Assembly (NCBI RefSeq): GCF_014645015.1
Contig: NZ_BMLC01000004.1
Location: 124,001 to 188,000 of the forward strand
DNA length: 64,000 bases
Direction of reading: 5' to 3'
Source: Salinibacterium xinjiangense
Lineage (GTDB): Bacteria; Actinomycetota; Actinomycetes; Actinomycetales; Microbacteriaceae
Shown: positions 9,078-16,556 of the stretch, piece by piece
Layout: every line of letters starts with the position of its first letter
Position numbering within the stretch: the first letter of the stretch is position 1
Made by a program: the position numbers and the translations under genes
Notes under the pieces: generated by a model
The model's database searches: none
What the model was told of the DNA's origin: nothing
The model's input: the letters and a program-made list of their open reading frames with translations, nothing else

Positions 9078-9167
9078 CCAGACGCGACTGACCAGAAGCG
9101 ACGACTGGCCTGCAGCGGCCAGTCGCCTCGATTAGCATGTGCCTTCGAGGTCGTGGAAGATAGTGTC

Positions 9168-9956
9168 ATGACAGCCAAGCCGCTCGGCGGTTGGCGTGTG
9201 CTCGTTCCCCGAGGCGGAAAATGGGGCGATGGAGTCGCGGCGACACTACGAACCCTCGGTGCGATCCCGGTCGTTGCCCCCATGATCAATTTCGCGTGCG
9301 CCGACGACGGGCCAGCGCTCGCTAACGCCATGCACGAACTGTCTGACGGACAGTTCGACTGGGTCGTCATCACCAGTGCAACGACGGTGGATGTTCTCGT
9401 CGGCCAGGGAGCGAAAATCCCGGTCAACACGCGGATTGCCGCAGTGGGGGAGACCACGGCGGCGGCTCTCGCGCTTGCCGGCTACCAGGCAGATTTCGTA
9501 CCTGCGGTCGACAATTCGGCTCGCGGTCTTGTCAAGGAGTGGCCGAAGGCCGCGGTGAGCGGCCGCGTGCTCGTGCCGCAGTCCGACATCGCCGAGCCCA
9601 ACCTCGTGAGCGGGCTCGGCGCGCTCGGCCTCGACGTGAAGTTCGTGGCGGCGTACCGCACAGTCGGGGTTCCCGTGTCCGACGCGGTACGTGCCGACGT
9701 GGCATCCGGTCGGATCAGGGCACTGCTGGTCAGCTCCGGATCTGTGGCGCGACAGATCGCCAGCCAGCTGACACCGCTGCCCGAAGGTACCGTGGTCGCC
9801 TGCATCGGCCCACGCACGGCGTTCGATGCGCGTGCGGCCGGGCTTGTGGTCGATGTGATCGCCGACTACCGGTCTGCGGAATCGCTCATTGCCGCGCTCG
9901 CCGAGTACGCGGATCCGGAAAGTGCGGATATCAGCGTGGACATCAGCGTGGATTAG
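9168..9956 (+). CDS. hemD: Uroporphyrinogen-III synthase
   Basis: Cyclises hydroxymethylbilane to uroporphyrinogen III with D-ring inversion. The protein (about 262 residues) has the two-domain alpha/beta layout of the family: WRVLVPRGGKWGDGVA at the start, DWVVITSATTVDVLV, RIAAVGETTAAAL, VLVPQSDIAEPNLVSGL, LLVSSGSVARQI and VACIGPRTAFDARAAGL. HemD sequences diverge strongly, so these motifs plus the heme context make the call. I prefer ATG 9168; GTG 9153 is an in-frame alternative. It is separated from the rest of the heme operon by three membrane-protein genes. Confidence 0.85.
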   Translation: MTAKPLGGWRVLVPRGGKWGDGVAATLRTLGAIPVVAPMINFACADDGPALANAMHELSDGQFDWVVITSATTVDVLVGQGAKIPVNTRIAAVGETTAAALALAGYQADFVPAVDNSARGLVKEWPKAAVSGRVLVPQSDIAEPNLVSGLGALGLDVKFVAAYRTVGVPVSDAVRADVASGRIRALLVSSGSVARQIASQLTPLPEGTVVACIGPRTAFDARAAGLVVDVIADYRSAESLIAALAEYADPESADISVDISVD

Positions 9957-9980
9957 CAGGATCGACGAGCAGCGCCGGCC

Positions 9981-10008
9981 AGCGGTACCGCTCAGCCGTC
10001 GTACCGCT
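9981..10008. terminator. Bidirectional hairpin between hemD and pfkA
   Basis: AGCGGTAC (9981-9988) and GTACCGCT (10001-10008) form a perfect 8-bp stem with a 12-nt loop. It lies between the converging hemD and pfkA and reaches the pfkA stop codon. It has no U-tract, as is common for actinobacterial terminators. Confidence 0.65.
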
Positions 10009-11032
10009 AACCGAAGAGGATCGCGGCCTCGTCGTAGCGTGACTGGGGCACCGTGTTGAGTTTGCCTAGCGCGTCCTCGAAGGCGACGTGCGTGATGGTC
10101 GTGCCGCTGAGCGAAACCATGCGACCCCACCGACCGTGGATGACCGAGTCGACAGCGGCCATGCCATAGCGGGTGGCGAGAACCCTGTCATAGGCGGTGG
10201 GGGTTCCACCGCGTTGGATGTGTCCGAGCGTGGTCGAGCGGGTCTCGATGTTCAGTCTCGTCTCGATCTCCTGCGCCAGGATGTCCCCGATCCCACCGAG
10301 TCGCGGCCGCCCGAACGCATCGAGGCCGCGCTCGGAGTGCGCGTCATCCATCGTGTCCAGTTTGAAGCCCTCCGCGACGACGATGAGCGGAGCGCGCTTG
10401 CGATCCATGACGGACTTCACCCACACGCAGATCTGCTCGATGCTGGTCTTCTGCTCCGGAATCAGGATTGCATGGGCGCCCGCGGCCATCCCGGAGTGCA
10501 GGGCGATCCAGCCGACGTGACGGCCCATCACCTCGGCGACCATGCAGCGGCCGTGCGAATCGCCGGTGGTGCGAAGGCGATCCATCGCGTCGGTGGCGAT
10601 CTGGGTGGCTGTGTCGAAACCGAAGGTGTAATCGGTGGCCGAAAGGTCGTTGTCGACGGTCTTGGGGACGCCCACGATCTTGATGCCGGCATCCGTCAGC
10701 CGCTTGGCGGCCGCCAGTGTGCCCTCTCCGCCGATGGCGATGAGCGAGTCGATGCCGAGGCGCTCCATGTTCGCGCGCACGACTTCGGCGCCACCGCTGC
10801 CTTCAAAGGGATTCGTGCGGGAGGTGCCGAGGATCGTGCCACCCTGCTTGCCGATGCCCTGAATGTCTTTGCGCTCCAACGGGATCACGTCGCCGTCGAC
10901 GACACCGCGCCATCCGTCGCGGAAACCGACGAACTCACGGCCGTAGATCTGCGTGCCCTTGAGTACGGCACCGCGGATGACAGCATTCAGGCCGGGGCAG
11001 TCGCCCCCGCTGGTGAGGATTCCGATCTTCAT
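10007..11032 (-). CDS. pfkA: 6-phosphofructokinase
   Basis: Phosphorylates fructose 6-phosphate in glycolysis. KIGILTSGGDCPGLNAVIRG, FVGFRDGWRG, IGGEGTLAAAKRL, PKTVDNDL and VMGRHVGWIAL are PFK signatures; length 341 residues. In the nucleotide site the position equivalent to E. coli Gly104 is Gly (GGEGT) but that of Gly124 is Lys (PKTVDND). This Gly/Lys combination is seen in actinobacterial group III PFKs, some using ATP and some PPi, so the donor cannot be read from sequence. I start at ATG 11032 (MKIGIL); ATG 11044 adds four residues. Confidence 0.94.
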   Translation of the reverse strand: MKIGILTSGGDCPGLNAVIRGAVLKGTQIYGREFVGFRDGWRGVVDGDVIPLERKDIQGIGKQGGTILGTSRTNPFEGSGGAEVVRANMERLGIDSLIAIGGEGTLAAAKRLTDAGIKIVGVPKTVDNDLSATDYTFGFDTATQIATDAMDRLRTTGDSHGRCMVAEVMGRHVGWIALHSGMAAGAHAILIPEQKTSIEQICVWVKSVMDRKRAPLIVVAEGFKLDTMDDAHSERGLDAFGRPRLGGIGDILAQEIETRLNIETRSTTLGHIQRGGTPTAYDRVLATRYGMAAVDSVIHGRWGRMVSLSGTTITHVAFEDALGKLNTVPQSRYDEAAILFG

Positions 11033-11166
11033 GGACTCAATCATGGCGTATCGGCAAGGTTACGCCGCGACGGGCAGCGCTACCCATCGAGTTCGGGGCT
11101 TTCCCAGCGATAGAGTCGGGCCATTGAATTTTCTGCAGAGGAATTACTTATCACCAGGAGCTAATA

Positions 11167-11523
11167 GTGACTGATCCCACCATCCCACCGGCGCAGCCGA
11201 CACCCCCCGCCTACGCAGCGACAGGCACTCCGGCAACCTTCCCCGGCAAGACGCTCGGCATCGTCGCGATCCCGGTCGCGATCTTCTTCTCTGTCGTCGG
11301 GATCATTCTCGGGTTCGTTGCCAGGAGCCAGTCGAAAGGTGCTGGCATCAAGAACACCCCGGCCACCATCGCCATCATCGTCGGTTTCATCGTGTTGGTT
11401 CTCACGATCATCGGCCTCGTCGTGGGCATCGTGCTGGCCGCTGCGCTGCTGTCGTCGACGTGTGCTGGCCTCGAGCCTGGCGTCTATACGACCGACACCG
11501 GCGTGACCGTCGCCTGCCCGTAG
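11167..11523 (+). CDS. DUF4190-like small membrane protein
   Basis: A 118-residue protein with a Pro/Thr-rich N-terminus, then two membrane spans (about 38-60 and 75-97) joined by VARSQSKGAGIKNTPAT, the linker typical of DUF4190-like proteins. A short C-terminal tail has two Cys (STCAGLEPG and VACP) and would face outside. GTG 11167 is preceded by CAGGAGCT. Function unknown. It is divergent from pfkA and followed by a hairpin. Confidence 0.7.
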   Translation: MTDPTIPPAQPTPPAYAATGTPATFPGKTLGIVAIPVAIFFSVVGIILGFVARSQSKGAGIKNTPATIAIIVGFIVLVLTIIGLVVGIVLAAALLSSTCAGLEPGVYTTDTGVTVACP

Positions 11524-11531
11524 TTCTTGCG

Positions 11532-11565
11532 GACGTATCGCCTTGGGCAGTGCGGGCGATACGTC
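11532..11565 (+). terminator. Hairpin terminator
   Basis: GACGTATCGCC (11532-11542) and GGCGATACGTC (11555-11565) pair perfectly over 11 bp with a 12-nt loop, starting 8 bp after the stop of the DUF4190-like gene. No U-tract follows. Confidence 0.75.
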
Positions 11566-11852
11566 GTGAGACAGCGACTGTCGTGCTGAAGCACCGGAGG
11601 CTGTGCACCTGCCGATGAGGGCGGCATCTGCGCTGGAGTCTGCGGCCATCCGGCTGTGGAACACGCAGGGCGAGCTGTCCTGCAGCTCCCTATCGCCGAA
11701 CGCCTGCCCGTCTCGCCGAACGCGTGTCCTCTCCCCTGACGCCTGCCCGTCGGGGTTGGCGAGGGCGTGAAAACGGAGAAGAGCAGGATTTTCAGAACGG
11801 CCACGTTCGAGGTTGCGCGGCGAGTATCGGTGGGCCGACGTAAAGTCGACCC
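11566..11852. other. Intergenic stretch without a recognised gene
   Basis: About 290 bp between the hairpin and the AlkA-like gene. It contains the near-repeated phrase CGCCTGCCCGTC (around 11700 and 11740) and the related CGCCGAACGC. Open frames here have no recognisable domain. I see no supported gene. Confidence 0.5.
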
Positions 11853-12794
11853 GTGACTATCGCCTTCGATCGTGCCGCGGATGCCCCGCTCACGACCACG
11901 TATGCGCCGATCCAGCCCGTGGACCTGTCACAGACCCTTCGGCCGCTGATTCGCGGGCGGTTCGACCCCACCCTGCGGGTAGAGCCGACCGGCCACTGGC
12001 GCACCCTGCGCACACCCCAGGGTGCCGCGACCATGCACCTGCAGCGGCAGCAGCACGGCATCAGGGTCATAGCGTGGGGGCCAGGAGCCGAGTGGGCGAT
12101 CGACGGTGTGCCGGAGCTTCTCGGCAGTGGTGACGACTGGAGCGAGCTGGATGTCGCGGGCATCCCTCTTCTCGCTGACTCGCTGCGGCGCAATCCGGGG
12201 TTGCGCCTGCTGCGCACCCGCCAGGTGTTCGAGATGCTGCTCGCGGCCATCCTCGAGCAGAAGGTTACGGGCAAGGAGGCCAGGCACGCGTGGCGGGTGC
12301 TGATCACGAAGTATGGCGAACCCGCTCCCGGCCCCGCGCCGGAGGGGATGATGGTCTTTCCTGCCGCTGAGACGTGGCGACGGGTGCCGTCGTGGGATTG
12401 GCATCGCGCGGCTGTCGGCCCGGAGCGCTCGGCCACCATTATGCGGGCGGCGGTAGTCGCGGCATCCCTCGAGCGCACCCTCGATCATGGTCGGGATGGA
12501 GCTGCGGTTGCCACGAAGTTGCGGAGCATCCCCGGCATCGGCGTGTGGACGGCGGCCGAGACCACCCAACGGGCGCACGGTGACGCGGATTCGCCGAGTG
12601 TCGGCGACTATCACCTTCCTGCGGTTGTCGGCTGGGCGCTCATCGGTAAACCTGTAGACGACGACGGGATGCTCGAGCTGCTGGCCCCCTGGGCCGGTCA
12701 CCGCCAGCGTGTGATGCGGCTGATCGAAGCCAGCGGATTTGAGAAACCGCGCTTCGGGCCCCGGATGACCGTTCAGGATCATCGCGGGCACTGA
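11853..12794 (+). CDS. DNA-3-methyladenine glycosylase II-like (HhH-GPD family)
   Basis: Probably removes alkylated purines from DNA. The C-terminal half has the helix-hairpin-helix LRSIPGIGVWTAAET and the catalytic Asp in SVGDYHLP (about residue 251), the HhH-GPD hallmark. MLLAAILEQKVTGKEA earlier matches the family 'ILxQQVS' helix, with Lys-Val replacing Gln-Val. The 313-residue length fits AlkA-like enzymes without an Ada domain. GTG 11853 begins MTIAFDR. The gene stands alone. Confidence 0.82.
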   Translation: MTIAFDRAADAPLTTTYAPIQPVDLSQTLRPLIRGRFDPTLRVEPTGHWRTLRTPQGAATMHLQRQQHGIRVIAWGPGAEWAIDGVPELLGSGDDWSELDVAGIPLLADSLRRNPGLRLLRTRQVFEMLLAAILEQKVTGKEARHAWRVLITKYGEPAPGPAPEGMMVFPAAETWRRVPSWDWHRAAVGPERSATIMRAAVVAASLERTLDHGRDGAAVATKLRSIPGIGVWTAAETTQRAHGDADSPSVGDYHLPAVVGWALIGKPVDDDGMLELLAPWAGHRQRVMRLIEASGFEKPRFGPRMTVQDHRGH

Positions 12795-12846
12795 GCGGTG
12801 AGGTCGGGCGGGGAAAGCGGGGCCAGTCGTCAGTTAGCGTGATGGG

Positions 12847-13395
12847 GTGCACATGATCTTCAGGACGCTCACCCACATGCTCCGCAGCCGCGGTCGATCC
12901 GCGCTCGGGCTGCATGATGTGGGCCGGGTGGCGATGCGGGTGCTTCCGACCGACCTCGACGTGCTCCAGCACATGAACAACGGTGTCTACTTCTCGATCA
13001 TGGACCTCGGGCGGATGGACCTGATGATCCGGTCCGGCCTGTGGCCGAAGATGCGGGCGAGAGGCTACTACTCCGTCATGGCCAACGAGACCGCAACGTT
13101 CCGCAAATCGCTGCACCCCTGGCAGAAGTTCGACCTCGAGACGAAGATCGTCGGTTACGACGCGAAAGCCGCCTACCTCGAGCAGCGTTTCGTGGTCGAC
13201 GGCGAGATCTTCACGAGTGCCATGACGAGGTTACGGTTCCTGAAGAAGGGCGGAGGCGCCGTCAGCATGCAGGAGCTCGCTGAGCTCGCGGGCGTCGACG
13301 TCTCGACGATGTCGCCACCGGAATGGACAGCGCACTGGAACGACAACATCACCCTGCCGCCAACCCGTGGCCCCGCCCCGAGCGACTGGAACTGA
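12847..13395 (+). CDS. Hotdog-fold acyl-CoA thioesterase-like protein
   Basis: A 182-residue protein with LPTDLDVLQHMNNGVYFSIMDLGR (residues about 34-57), the signature of 4-hydroxybenzoyl-CoA/THEM6-type hotdog thioesterases; the Asp and the HMNN helix are at the expected catalytic place. Substrate unknown. Start GTG 12847 (VHMIF) or ATG 12853; neither has a strong ribosome site. It converges on the following FAD oxidoreductase with a 7-bp gap. Confidence 0.75.
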   Translation: MHMIFRTLTHMLRSRGRSALGLHDVGRVAMRVLPTDLDVLQHMNNGVYFSIMDLGRMDLMIRSGLWPKMRARGYYSVMANETATFRKSLHPWQKFDLETKIVGYDAKAAYLEQRFVVDGEIFTSAMTRLRFLKKGGGAVSMQELAELAGVDVSTMSPPEWTAHWNDNITLPPTRGPAPSDWN

Positions 13396-13402
13396 CGCCG
13401 GA

Positions 13403-14941
13403 TCAGGATGCCTCGAGCACGGCCATAGCCGCATTGTGGCCGCCGATCGCGCTCACGCCGCCGCCACGCTGGGCGCCGGCTCCGCACAGCAGGATCCGCG
13501 GATGAGCGGTCGCGACACCCCAGCGCTGCGCGGGCGTCTGCAGTTCCGCGTCATCCTCGGCGAATGGCCACGCGAGCGGCCCGTGGAAGATGTTGCCACC
13601 GGGCAGGTTCAGCGCATGCTGCAGGTCGAGAGTGGTCTTCGTCTCGATGGTCGGGTTGCCCGCGGCATCCACCAGCAAAAGCTCTTCGATCGGTTCGGCG
13701 AGAACCGAGTTCAGAGAATCGATCGCTGCGCGCTGCAACGTCTCCCGCATCGCATCGTTGGTGCGCTCGGTGAGCAGGCGATCCGGGGTGTGCAACCCGA
13801 AGATGGTCAGGGTCTGGGCGCCCGAGGCCTGCAGCTCCGGGGACAGGATGCTCGGATCGGTCAGCGAGTGGCAGTAGATCTCGCTCGGCAACGGGCTCGG
13901 CACAAAGCCGGCGCTCGCCGCATCGAACGCGGTATCGAGCTGTGACCACGACTCGTTGATGTGGAACGTTCCACCGAAGGCTGCCGCTGGATCCACTCGA
14001 GAATCGCGCAGGCGGGGGAGTCGAGACACCAACAGGTTGACCTTCACCTGCGAGCCCTCCGGTCGCGGCTCCGGTGTCTCGCCCAGAAGTTTCTGTAATT
14101 CGAACGGCGCAACGTTGGCCAGCACCCACGTCGCGTTGACGGTGCTCTCGACGTCGTGCTGGAGGTAGGTAACCTCCCCGTCCGGGGTGATCGAGGTGAC
14201 CGTCGCGTCGGTGATGATCTCGGCCCCGGCATTCAGGGCGGCCCGAGCCAGTTCCCCGGTGACGGCGCCCATGCCTCCGACCGGCACATCCCAGTCGCCG
14301 GTGCCGCCGCCGATGACGTGGTACGCAAAGCACCGGTTGGCCGCCATCGACTCGTCGACGTTCGGGGCGAACGTGCCGATCAACGCGTCGGTGAGCACAA
14401 CCCCGCGTACGAGGTCGCCGGTGAAGGCCTCCGCGATCGTGGAGCCGATCGGCTCGTCAACGAAACTCGACCAGAGGGCCGCGTTCCCCACGGCGGCGCG
14501 CGCTTCGGTGCGGGTCAGCAGTGGATGGGTGACCGTCGGGAAGAGTGCCCTCGCGAATGTGGACGCTCCCGAGTAGAAGGATTCCCAGGCCGCAGAATCG
14601 GCGCCGAGCGCTGCCGCGGTGGCGGCGGCATCCGCGGTGTCGATGAGGAGCCCGTCGGTTCCTCCGGGGGCGGGGGTGTACGACGAGTAGCGGCGGCGTG
14701 CGAGGGTGATCGAAAGACCGAGATCCCGGATGACGCGCTCCGGCAGTAGCGAGACGAGGTACGAGTATCGCGACAGGCGGGCATCCACCCCCTCGAAGGC
14801 CGACGCCGACACCGCCGCGCCACCGATGTGGGGCAACCGTTCGAGCAGGGTGACCTTCTTGCCGGCGAGGGCGAGGTAGGCCGCCGCGGCGAGACCGTTG
14901 TGGCCGCCGCCGACGATGATGACGTCGCAGTGATCAGGCAT
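13403..14941 (-). CDS. Phytoene-desaturase-like FAD oxidoreductase
   Basis: A 512-residue flavoprotein. CDVIIVGGGHNGLAAAAYLALAG is the N-terminal FAD fingerprint, followed by LLERLPHIGGAAVSA; the C-terminus LCGAGAQRGGGVSAIGGHNAA closes the FAD site. This layout is shared by carotenoid desaturases and PYROXD2-like proteins; no crtB or other carotenoid gene is near, so the substrate is unknown. I start at ATG 14941 with GAGG 7 nt upstream; the frame stays open upstream without homologous sequence. Confidence 0.8.
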   Translation of the reverse strand: MPDHCDVIIVGGGHNGLAAAAYLALAGKKVTLLERLPHIGGAAVSASAFEGVDARLSRYSYLVSLLPERVIRDLGLSITLARRRYSSYTPAPGGTDGLLIDTADAAATAAALGADSAAWESFYSGASTFARALFPTVTHPLLTRTEARAAVGNAALWSSFVDEPIGSTIAEAFTGDLVRGVVLTDALIGTFAPNVDESMAANRCFAYHVIGGGTGDWDVPVGGMGAVTGELARAALNAGAEIITDATVTSITPDGEVTYLQHDVESTVNATWVLANVAPFELQKLLGETPEPRPEGSQVKVNLLVSRLPRLRDSRVDPAAAFGGTFHINESWSQLDTAFDAASAGFVPSPLPSEIYCHSLTDPSILSPELQASGAQTLTIFGLHTPDRLLTERTNDAMRETLQRAAIDSLNSVLAEPIEELLLVDAAGNPTIETKTTLDLQHALNLPGGNIFHGPLAWPFAEDDAELQTPAQRWGVATAHPRILLCGAGAQRGGGVSAIGGHNAAMAVLEAS

Positions 14942-14948
14942 GCTGCCT

Positions 14949-15113
14949 CTATTCCTGGCTGGTTGGCGAATTGAGCGCATCGACGATCTCGAAGTCGGCC
15001 GACGGGGCACCGGCGGCGTCCGGTCGCCGCTCGAGGGTGAGTTCAGGTTGGCGGCGCATGACGAAGAAGCGTCGCCACAGCTCACGCTCCTGCCCGGAAG
15101 TAGTGCGCTGCAT
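14949..15113 (-). CDS. Putative 54-residue small protein
   Basis: A short open frame ending 7 nt upstream of the FAD oxidoreductase start, on the same strand. It begins MQRTTSGQERELWRRFFV, is rich in Arg/Glu with aromatic residues, and keeps G or C at roughly three quarters of third positions. No family is recognised and no strong ribosome site precedes the ATG. Its stop lies just before the downstream Shine-Dalgarno spacing, suggesting possible coupling. It may also be chance. Confidence 0.4.
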   Translation of the reverse strand: MQRTTSGQERELWRRFFVMRRQPELTLERRPDAAGAPSADFEIVDALNSPTSQE

Positions 15114-15192
15114 GTGACCATCATGCCCGGCTCGCTGCCAGCGGGCACTGGCAGGATGGGTCCAGCCGACATCCGCAGCCAGAAAGAAGCCC

Positions 15193-15519
15193 ATGACCGT
15201 CATCAAGATAAACGCCATCACCGTCGCCGCCGACAGTGGGAACGAGCTCGCCAAACGATTCGCAGCCCGCGCCGGAGCTGTCGATGGCCAGGCCGGTTTC
15301 GAAGGTTTCGAGCTGCTGCAGCCCACCGATGACCGCACCACCTGGCTCGTCATTACACGCTGGGCCGATGAAGACTCGTTCCAGTCGTGGGTGAATTCGC
15401 CGGCGTTCAGCCACGGCCACCGCAGTGAGGCCGAGCGCTCTGATGCCCCTGCCCCTGCACATGTCGGTATGAGCAGCGAGTTGTGGTCGTACGAGATTGC
15501 CGGGGGCACAGCCTCCTGA
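15193..15519 (+). CDS. mhuD: MhuD/IsdG-like heme-degrading monooxygenase (ABM domain)
   Basis: Predicted to open heme oxidatively and free iron. The 108-residue protein resembles M. tuberculosis MhuD along its length: KINAI with Asn7, AGFEGFELLQP, and FQSWVNSP with Trp66. Asn7 and Trp66 fall at the same numbers as the MhuD heme-pocket residues, and a His (74; MhuD His75) follows with a one-residue gap. The ABM fold also occurs in unrelated monooxygenases, but these residues favour heme degradation. It is divergent from the preceding genes and about 5 kb from the heme-synthesis cluster. Confidence 0.75.
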   Translation: MTVIKINAITVAADSGNELAKRFAARAGAVDGQAGFEGFELLQPTDDRTTWLVITRWADEDSFQSWVNSPAFSHGHRSEAERSDAPAPAHVGMSSELWSYEIAGGTAS

Positions 15520-15551
15520 CCTGACGTAGCCGGTCGAGGTTGACCGGCAGG

Positions 15552-16451
15552 TCAGACGAACTCGACGGCACGCGCGAGTACGTCGCGACATGCCTTGACC
15601 GCGGGACGGCTGGCGCTGGCTTCCCTCGCCGCTGTGAAGATCGTTCGGCGGGGCGATCCATGAAGATCCAGCAATCGGATGCCCGGCTCGCGTCCAGCCC
15701 AGACGAGGTCCGGCAGCACGGCGACCGCGTGGCCGCTCTCAATCAACCTGATCTGGGCCTGCAGGTCAGCGGTCTCGAATCTCACGTCGGGCTCGAATCC
15801 GGCCTGGCGACACAGTTGCTCAGCCCAGTGCCGGGACGCCGTGCCCCTCGGTTCCATCACCCAGGCGCTGCTGCGCGCGGCGGCGAGGCTCGACCCATCG
15901 AACGTCGCGGGCACGCCGAGCCTCAGCTGGTCCCGGAACAGGCTGACCCTGTCGAGATCGACCTGGCGCGGAGCAGCGTGCCCCGGATACTGCTCGGCGA
16001 TCACCAGGTCGAACTCTCGGGTCCACGTCTCGAAGAGGGCGCTCTCGGGTTCGCGCTGGGTTACCTCGACGCGCAACTGCGGATACTCCTCGCCGAAGAT
16101 CGTGAGCGCTTGCGGAATGATGCCGAGTGCGGCGGACTGGAACACCGCGAGTCTGACGGTGCCCGTCACCTCGGTGAGCGACTGGTCGAGTTCGGATTCC
16201 ATCAGTTCGAGCCGATCGAGCAGCACCGCGGTGTGCCGCACGAGCAACTCGGCCTGGGGCGTGAGCTGCACCCGGCGTCCCGATTTTTCGAGCAGGGATA
16301 CGCCAGCCTCGGTCTCCAGCAGGGCGAGCTGCTGCGACACGGAGGATGGGGTGTACGACAGTGCCGCTGCGACGGCGGCGATGGTGCCGCGCAGCTTGAG
16401 TTCGCGCAGCAGGCGCAATCGTCGCACGTCGAGCACGGGGCATCCATTCAT
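15552..16451 (-). CDS. LysR-family regulator, probably of putA
   Basis: A 299-residue LysR-type protein. The N-terminal winged helix-turn-helix is RRLRLLRELKLRGTIAAVAAALSYTPSSVSQQLALLE (split: recognition helix around SSVSQQLALLE, residues 37-47), followed by a periplasmic-binding-like effector domain from about residue 90 (TGTVRLAVFQSAALG). It is divergent from putA with 105 bp between starts, the classic LysR target arrangement, so proline or a downstream metabolite is a likely effector (inference). ATG 16451 chosen; GTG 16436 is possible. Confidence 0.85.
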   Translation of the reverse strand: MNGCPVLDVRRLRLLRELKLRGTIAAVAAALSYTPSSVSQQLALLETEAGVSLLEKSGRRVQLTPQAELLVRHTAVLLDRLELMESELDQSLTEVTGTVRLAVFQSAALGIIPQALTIFGEEYPQLRVEVTQREPESALFETWTREFDLVIAEQYPGHAAPRQVDLDRVSLFRDQLRLGVPATFDGSSLAAARSSAWVMEPRGTASRHWAEQLCRQAGFEPDVRFETADLQAQIRLIESGHAVAVLPDLVWAGREPGIRLLDLHGSPRRTIFTAAREASASRPAVKACRDVLARAVEFV

Positions 16452-16455
16452 TCGG

Positions 16456-16496
16456 TTTTGCTAATGGATATTCTGCACTAACCATCGCTTTTGCTA
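16456..16496. promoter_or_regulatory. TTTTGCTA direct repeats between LysR gene and putA
   Basis: TTTTGCTA occurs at 16456-16463 and again at 16489-16496, 33 bp apart (about three helical turns), in the divergent intergenic region. Spaced repeats on one DNA face suit a LysR tetramer, but no T-N11-A box is clear-cut. Confidence 0.35.
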
Positions 16497-16556
16497 TTCA
16501 TACTCTGAAGAGCACACTGAAGGCTCCAGCTGTACTCATCCGCAAGGAATATCCTC

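Noticed and set aside
11484-11804. Minus-strand open frame after the DUF4190-like gene
   Set aside because: No domain and Arg/Pro/Ser-rich; it also crosses a strong hairpin.
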